Part shown: piece after piece, positions 59,361 to 64,000 of the stretch
How positions within the stretch are numbered: position 1 is the stretch's first letter
Layout of the letters: every line of letters begins with the position of its first letter
Assembly (NCBI RefSeq): GCF_001940785.1
Contig: NZ_MSLS01000004.1
Location: 146,663-210,662, forward strand
Origin: Bacillus sp. MRMR6
GTDB taxonomy: Bacteria > Bacillota > Bacilli > Bacillales > Cytobacillaceae
Direction: 5' to 3'
Length of the DNA stretch: 64,000 nt
Made by a program: the position numbers and the translations under genes
The notes under the pieces: model-generated
Seen by the model: the letters and a program-made list of their open reading frames with translations, nothing else
What the model was told of the DNA's origin: nothing
The model's database searches: none

Positions 59361-61742
59361 ATGAAGAAGAAAACTATTGCAGGATTATTGGCTATTGGAT
59401 TAATAACTACAGTTCCTATGACACCAGGATTTGCAGAGGGACCAAAGTGGACAAATGTAAATGTATATGAAGAACTAGGTGGAAGCTTATTTAATACTGA
59501 GAACTATGACTTTGTTAAATACTCTCAAATTGGTACTAAGCTTAATGGGATTGCCAAACAGTCGAACCGTGTTAAGGTCGAGGTCCGAGGTACGTCAGCA
59601 GACGGTCATCCTCTTTATGTGGTGACAATTGCAGACCCGACTACCCAAGGAAAGTTCGGTAAAATCCAGTCACTGAGAAAACAGATGTTCAAGAACCCTG
59701 GAAAAGCTCAGGACTGGATCGCCAACAATCCAGATTTTAAGGTACCCATTATGATAAACGGTTCCATTCATGGGACTGAATTTGTTGGAAGTGACGCACT
59801 GTTACAATTAATTGAGCGTTTTGCAACCCAAAATGATCTAGAAACTAAAAAAATACTAGAAAATAATATTCTTATATTCAACGTCGTTCAAAATCCGGAT
59901 GGACGAGTGGATACTACTCGTTTTAATGGCGAAGGTATAGACTTAAACCGTGACTTTATCACTCAGTCACAACCGGAAACTCAGGAAACTGTAGAACTTA
60001 TTAAGGAATGGAATCCAATGGTATTCCTAGATACACATGGATACGTGAAAGACTATGGACAGAACCTTCAAGGACTCATTGAACCATGTACTCCACCCCA
60101 TAATCCTAATTATGAATATGATCTTTATCAAAAGTGGGCTCTAGACCAGGCATTAGCAATGGAACAGGAAGTTATGGCTGATAAAGCTAATTACAAAGGA
60201 AGTTTATATCAGAACAAAATGGTAGGGACATATATTCCACAGCGTGATGATGCTGCTGGATGGGATGATTACCCGCCTATTTTCACACCAATGTATGCCA
60301 TGTATCATGGAGCATATGGTCATACCCTGGAAGCACCAACGAATGACTGGGATGGTGTTCGCTGGATGTACAATGCCATTATGGGGGCATTAAACCATGC
60401 TACTGAAAATAAGCAGGCAATGATTGCCGACCAGATTGAAATGTATAAACGCGGTATAAATTTTGACCATCCATTCCACCAAGAAGGATTTTTTCCAAAT
60501 GCTTATATCCTTCCGGTTGATGAGCAAGATCCAACAGTGACTCAAAAGGCAGTTAACCATTTAGTAAACAATGACATCGAGGTGGTTGAAGCTACAAAAG
60601 ATTTTACGGTTGAAGGTAAATCATACTCAAAAGGTACTTATTTGATTCAGATGGACCAGGCAAAGGCAGGATTAGCGAATACGATGCTTTGGGATGGTGA
60701 GGATATCTCCAATGATACACCAGCAATGTATGATATTTCTGCATGGAGCTTACCTGAACTTTGGGGCTTTGAAGCGATAGCTGTACAAACAGCTGTTACT
60801 GTAACGGCTAAAAAGGTGAATCAGATCAATGTTCAAGGGTCTCTTACAGGAAAAGGACCGTTCCTGATCCCGAATAGCTCCGTTAAGGCTGTTAATCTTG
60901 TAAACTCTTTACTACAGCAAGATATTAGTGTAAAACGTGATTCAAATGGTAATTTCTATGTAGACGCGGCAGCAAATCAAATTGCCTCGTTTGTTAAAAA
61001 CTCTGGACTTCATATCGGAACAACTCCAAATGTTCCTAGCGATTCACAAGCCTTAAAAAGCTTGAAAGTAGCAATTCTAAAGGACGGCGGAATGGGTAAA
61101 GTTCAGTCCCATAGCGGCACCAAGTTAGCTCTTAAGAGACTAGGGTTTCAAGTGATGGAAGTGACGCCTGTGGAAGTAGCTGAAACCGATTTGAATGGTT
61201 TTGATGCATTTGTGTACAGCGGATCAGAAAGTTTAATCACGACAAATTTGTCTGCGGCTAATAAAGAGTTTGGCTTCCAAAACGCTACTCAACTTACCAA
61301 GTTTAAGAATAATGTAAATGACTTTCTAAGCAATGGCGGCAAGTATATTGCCATTGGTGCAGGTGCCTCTAGTGCGACGAAGACACTTGGACTTACTGAC
61401 AATGTGATAGTTACAGCTGGATCCAATAGTAACGGCATTGTGAAGGTGAATTATAGCAGTGAATCTGGTTTATCTGCTGGGTATAGCCAAGAGGACCTCG
61501 GATTTGTCTACCGACCAGTTTGGTACACAGGTACTGAAGGTGATAAGGTAGTAGCTACCCTAAAGAAGTCGGCTGATTTCTTTGTTGCAGGTCACTGGAG
61601 AAATAATAGCCAAGCCCAAGGGAAGGCAGTCATTGTAAAAGAAGGGGATAAAGACGTAACATTAATCGGATTAGAAGCTGGTTTCCGGGATCATACCGAC
61701 TACTTGTTCCGACTCCTTTCAAATGCAATCTTCGAAAAATAA
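59361..61742 (+). CDS. Secreted M14 zinc carboxypeptidase
   Basis: A 793-residue exported protein with signal KKKTIAGLLAIGLITTVPMTPGFA. The M14 domain (about 45-370) has the zinc ligands His137 and Glu140 in SIHGTEFVG and His226 in DTHGYV, substrate-binding Arg197 in DLNRD and catalytic Glu324 in HTLEAP. The rest (about 370-790) lacks known peptidase features; it contains a GATase/ThuA-like segment (VAILKDGGMGKVQSHSG ... GGKYIAIGAGAS). It probably degrades peptides or peptidoglycan stems outside the cell. ATG after GCAGGGG. Alone, with a terminator behind. Confidence 0.9.
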   Translation: MKKKTIAGLLAIGLITTVPMTPGFAEGPKWTNVNVYEELGGSLFNTENYDFVKYSQIGTKLNGIAKQSNRVKVEVRGTSADGHPLYVVTIADPTTQGKFGKIQSLRKQMFKNPGKAQDWIANNPDFKVPIMINGSIHGTEFVGSDALLQLIERFATQNDLETKKILENNILIFNVVQNPDGRVDTTRFNGEGIDLNRDFITQSQPETQETVELIKEWNPMVFLDTHGYVKDYGQNLQGLIEPCTPPHNPNYEYDLYQKWALDQALAMEQEVMADKANYKGSLYQNKMVGTYIPQRDDAAGWDDYPPIFTPMYAMYHGAYGHTLEAPTNDWDGVRWMYNAIMGALNHATENKQAMIADQIEMYKRGINFDHPFHQEGFFPNAYILPVDEQDPTVTQKAVNHLVNNDIEVVEATKDFTVEGKSYSKGTYLIQMDQAKAGLANTMLWDGEDISNDTPAMYDISAWSLPELWGFEAIAVQTAVTVTAKKVNQINVQGSLTGKGPFLIPNSSVKAVNLVNSLLQQDISVKRDSNGNFYVDAAANQIASFVKNSGLHIGTTPNVPSDSQALKSLKVAILKDGGMGKVQSHSGTKLALKRLGFQVMEVTPVEVAETDLNGFDAFVYSGSESLITTNLSAANKEFGFQNATQLTKFKNNVNDFLSNGGKYIAIGAGASSATKTLGLTDNVIVTAGSNSNGIVKVNYSSESGLSAGYSQEDLGFVYRPVWYTGTEGDKVVATLKKSADFFVAGHWRNNSQAQGKAVIVKEGDKDVTLIGLEAGFRDHTDYLFRLLSNAIFEK

Positions 61743-61771
61743 TAGCGGCTGAAAACTAGCTGAATGTAGAG

Positions 61772-61804
61772 AAGACAGAGGTAAGCGAGCCTCTGTCTTT
61801 TTTA
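61772..61804 (+). terminator. Rho-independent terminator
   Basis: AAGACAGAGG pairs perfectly with CCTCTGTCTT around an 8-base loop, followed by a T tract. Confidence 0.88.
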
Positions 61805-61890
61805 AATGTAATTTATCAGAATGATTTGTGAATTATGAGAATAATGGGGTAAAATGAAGTAAATTCTTTTAGATAAAGGGGGGCTAAATA

Positions 61891-62295
61891 ATGACCTATA
61901 CTGAAGTAAGGGTAACTGCTGAGTCCAATAAGTTTCATGTTAGTAATGTTCAAATGTATGAGTATTTGGATCAAGCAAGACACGATTGGTACCGTTATTG
62001 CATTTTAATAGGTGTTGAGGCGGTAATCGTTCATATAAGTGCCGATTTCAAAAAAGAAATTTTTAACCGTGACCAGTTACAGATACGAACACGTCTCGAG
62101 CGAGTCGGAAATACTAGTTTTACACTAAAGCAAGTGGTTACTAATAACCGCGATGAATTAGTAGCTTCCGCAGAAGTAGTAATGGCCACGATTGACCGCC
62201 AAGTGAGGACAAAAGTTACTGTTCCCAACGAACTGCGGCTAATGATCAATCAGGATACACCGTTAAATCTATTAATAAATAACAGAGATTCCTAA
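61891..62295 (+). CDS. Hotdog-fold acyl-CoA thioesterase (YbgC/FadM-like)
   Basis: A 134-residue hotdog thioesterase. VSNVQMYEYLDQARHDWYR holds the helix after the first strand, in which Asp is the usual catalytic residue (here in LDQAR). RTRLERVGNTSFTLKQVV and SAEVVMATIDRQ complete the sheet. It hydrolyses acyl-CoA; the chain length is unknown. Start ATG after AAGGGGGGC. Its stop lies inside the left arm of the terminator that follows. Confidence 0.85.
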   Translation: MTYTEVRVTAESNKFHVSNVQMYEYLDQARHDWYRYCILIGVEAVIVHISADFKKEIFNRDQLQIRTRLERVGNTSFTLKQVVTNNRDELVASAEVVMATIDRQVRTKVTVPNELRLMINQDTPLNLLINNRDS

Positions 62296-62316
62296 GCTTT
62301 CTTAGGGATTTTTTTG
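62288..62316 (+). terminator. Rho-independent terminator
   Basis: ATTCCTAAG pairs with CTTAGGGAT (one G-U) around CTTT, followed by TTTTTTT. Confidence 0.8.
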
Positions 62317-62546
62317 TTGTAAAAAAACATTGATTTTTATCCCAAAACAGTTATGATATTACAGGGATATATTGGGAAAAGGTATGGGTAAATCTATGAA
62401 AAAAGTATTTATTATAATAGGAATTGTTCTTTTATTACCGATAAGGTTTTAGTTTTTACATATTTGATTGGTTCTATTATAGTCCAATAGCAAATTACTG
62501 CAGAGTACTAAAGTGAACTAGGTGAAAAAATTGGTGACAAAAAATT
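62317..62546. other. Intergenic stretch with a truncated small frame
   Basis: Contains a 22-codon frame at 62384-62452 (MGKSMKKVFIIIGIVLLL...), perhaps the broken start of a small membrane protein. Two direct TTGGTGACA repeats lie at its end before the reversed repeat element. Nothing else is supported. Confidence 0.35.
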
Positions 62547-62589
62547 GGTGACAGGCACCGTCCGTGGACACTTTCCACCCCAGGCGTAC
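62547..62589 (-). repeat. GTACGCC/GTGGACA/GGTGCCTGTCACC element, copy 3 (reverse)
   Basis: Read on the minus strand it gives GTACGCCTGGGG, GTGGAAAGTGTCCACGG and GGTGCCTGTCACC in the order of copy 1. Confidence 0.7.
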
Positions 62590-62598
62590 AAATTGCGC

Positions 62599-62636
62599 AA
62601 AAAAAGAGATTGAGCATACGGATGCTCAATCCCTTT
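62599..62636 (-). terminator. Terminator of the symporter operon
   Basis: GATTGAGCAT pairs perfectly with ATGCTCAATC around ACGG; on the minus strand it is followed by TCTCTTTTTT. Confidence 0.85.
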
Positions 62637-62652
62637 CAGATATAGATGTTTT

Positions 62653-62760
62653 TTATTTAGATTTTTTTGAAACGCGTACTACGTTGTAGATGCTGGCTGC
62701 TAAACCGCCCCAGATTATGACCATTCCAATAATCATCATTGTAATTGCGCTCGCTGACAT
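62653..62760 (-). CDS. MetS-type small subunit of NSS transporter
   Basis: A 35-residue membrane peptide, too short for normal calling: one helix (ITMMIIGMVIIWGGLAASIY) and a basic tail VRVSKKSK. This matches the small subunit of methionine/alanine importers of the sodium symporter (NSS) family. Its ATG is one base after the stop of the transporter gene, with GGAGG upstream, so it is translated with it. Small subunits of this kind are needed for function of the large one. Confidence 0.85.
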   Translation of the reverse strand: MSASAITMMIIGMVIIWGGLAASIYNVVRVSKKSK

Positions 62761-62761
62761 G

Positions 62762-64000
62762 TTATACAGCCTCCTTATTCTTATCTAAAGCTACGTTAGA
62801 CTTCCACTTTTTAACTGAAAGTAAAATTCCACCGATAATCGCTGCTGCAGCAATAATTACTCCACCATAGAAAATTAGCTCCGTAGGATAACCCTCATAG
62901 TTTTCCTTTAGGTTTTGACGGATGTTATCGAACATCATATAACCAAGTACTAATGGTGTAATAACCCCAAGGCAAACCTTCCACCAAGCTCCGATACGGA
63001 AGTCGGAAACGTCGTTTGTATGCTGCTGTAAGCCGTTTAAGCCCTTAAAGAACCATGCAATCATAACCACTTCCACTAAGCCTGCAAGAGCAACACCGAA
63101 GTTGTTAATGAAATAGTCAACGGTATCTAGTAAATATAAGCCGCCGTTTGTAGCAAAGAGTAAAGAGATCGAAGTTGCTGTTAAACCACCAATTAAAACA
63201 GACTTTGTTCTGGATACATTGAATTTGTCTTGGACACCTGCAACGAAAGTTTCAACAATTGAAATCAAAGATGTCATTCCGGCAAAAACGAGTGAAAGGA
63301 AGAATAATGTTCCAAAGAAGCTATTCATTCCTGGGAATTCGTTAATAATGCTAGGGAAGACAACGAATGCAAGACCAATTCCACTACTAACTACTTTTTC
63401 AACTGGTACTCCCTGTTGGGCTGCCATAAATCCAAGTGCAGCAAAAACCCCGATACCAGCTAGTAATTCAAATCCTGAGTTCGCAAAACCAGTAATAAAA
63501 GCATTGTTATTAATATCAGATTTCTTAGGTAAATAACTAGAATAAGTAATCATAATAGCAAACGCAATTGATAATGAGAAGAAAATTTGACCGTATGCTG
63601 CAACCCAAACTTTTCCGTTAAGAATTAGATCCCAGTTTGGCTTGAAAAAGGCATTTAATCCATCAGCAGCACCTTCAAGTGTTAAGGCACGAACAACAAT
63701 AATTAAAAACATGATAACAAGAGCAGGAATGAAAATCTTATTTAACTTTTCAATTCCTTTAGATACACCACGGTATAAAACGATAAGCGTTACAGCCCAA
63801 ATGAATAGTAATGGAAGAACAATGCCAGGTACTAAACCGCCAATTTCTCCAGGTGTGTCACCAAGCTTTAAGACATCTCCAAATAAGAAACCACCAGGAT
63901 CCGCACCCCACTGAGTACCAAATGAATAGAAAGTATATTTAAGAGCCCATGCAATGATAACCGCGTAATAAGTTGCAATGACGAAGGAAATTAATACCTG
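62762..64000 (-). CDS. Sodium-dependent (NSS/SNF family) amino-acid transporter, partial
   Basis: The frame is open to the right end of the window (413 codons), so the N-terminus lies outside. Visible parts include helix-like segments (FVIATYYAVIIAWALKY at the right edge, LFIWAVTLIVLYRGVSKGIEKLNK, FSLSIAFAIMITYSSYLP and FVAGVQDKF), as in the MetP/YocR-type NSS transporters. It imports neutral amino acids such as methionine or alanine with sodium. An internal ATG at 63712 is not the start because similarity continues upstream. The MetS-like peptide follows. Confidence 0.9.
   Translation of the reverse strand, partial: QVLISFVIATYYAVIIAWALKYTFYSFGTQWGADPGGFLFGDVLKLGDTPGEIGGLVPGIVLPLLFIWAVTLIVLYRGVSKGIEKLNKIFIPALVIMFLIIVVRALTLEGAADGLNAFFKPNWDLILNGKVWVAAYGQIFFSLSIAFAIMITYSSYLPKKSDINNNAFITGFANSGFELLAGIGVFAALGFMAAQQGVPVEKVVSSGIGLAFVVFPSIINEFPGMNSFFGTLFFLSLVFAGMTSLISIVETFVAGVQDKFNVSRTKSVLIGGLTATSISLLFATNGGLYLLDTVDYFINNFGVALAGLVEVVMIAWFFKGLNGLQQHTNDVSDFRIGAWWKVCLGVITPLVLGYMMFDNIRQNLKENYEGYPTELIFYGGVIIAAAAIIGGILLSVKKWKSNVALDKNKEAV

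Noticed and set aside
62384..62452. 22-codon membrane peptide gene
   Set aside because: The ribosome site is too close to the first ATG and too far from the second; the peptide stops in mid-helix. Kept only as a possible remnant.

Overview
The window is a chromosomal segment of an AT-rich, low-GC Gram-positive bacterium, almost certainly a Bacillaceae of the Bacillus/Neobacillus type. Strong AGGAGG ribosome binding sites, frequent TTG and GTG starts, a yclNOPQ petrobactin importer, a YerD-like glutamate synthase protein, a BmrA-like exporter and several families of intergenic palindromes typical of Bacillaceae all point that way. No rRNA, tRNA, phage or CRISPR array was seen. Both ends cut genes: a Gfo/Idh/MocA oxidoreductase on the left and a sodium-dependent symporter on the right.

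Layout. 1-2 kb: oxidoreductase end and a flavodoxin-less CysJ-like diflavin reductase. 2.2-11.8 kb: a signalling/glycan locus made of an Hpt-REC-REC protein, a HEAT-repeat membrane protein, a processive family-2 glycosyltransferase, a large membrane-anchored glycoside hydrolase, then a CheY-like regulator and a hybrid histidine kinase. 12-16.6 kb: a TetR-controlled MMPL/YhgE-like export pair. 16.8-19 kb: a DUF1538 membrane protein with a tandem PII-like protein. 19-32 kb: RlmD-type methyltransferase, a trypsin-like protease fusion, a MarR-controlled heterodimeric ABC exporter, DUF1456, a YgjP-like metallopeptidase, SelO and a tandem isoprenoid synthase. 32-38 kb: AAE-family transporter, glutaminase, DAO-type oxidase and two DUF2294 (MpsC-like) paralogues. 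38-42 kb: N-acetylglucosamine PTS with a separate IIA gene behind an RNA antiterminator/terminator and a BglG-type antiterminator protein. 42-51 kb: transport, potassium channel, aroK/aroD, DUF418, BmrA-like exporter, polysaccharide deacetylase. 51-56 kb: a redoxin with an in-frame TGA at the catalytic position, then the Fur-boxed yclNOPQ operon and a heme-monooxygenase-like gene. 56-64 kb: a lipoprotein, a histidine-kinase remnant between repeats, the YerD-like protein, a tiny zinc ribbon, an M14 carboxypeptidase, a thioesterase and a MetS/MetP-type symporter pair.

The most striking item is the minus-strand redoxin at 51249-51722. It is open from a good ribosome binding site to its stop except for one TGA exactly where the peroxidatic cysteine belongs, and a 6-bp hairpin with a GGA loop lies 13-28 nt downstream of that TGA. 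This fits a selenocysteine protein that ordinary gene calling splits or discards. The second is the Hpt-REC-REC/HEAT/GT2/GH locus with its own kinase and regulator, which looks like a phosphorelay-controlled surface-polysaccharide machine.

Intergenic space is rich in mobile-looking palindromes: three tandem 122-bp units, a 153/103-bp pair with IS605-like hairpin ends, several GGTGCCTGTCACC elements (some acting as terminators), a perfect 44-bp palindrome, and two copies of a roughly 140-190-bp element in opposite orientation.
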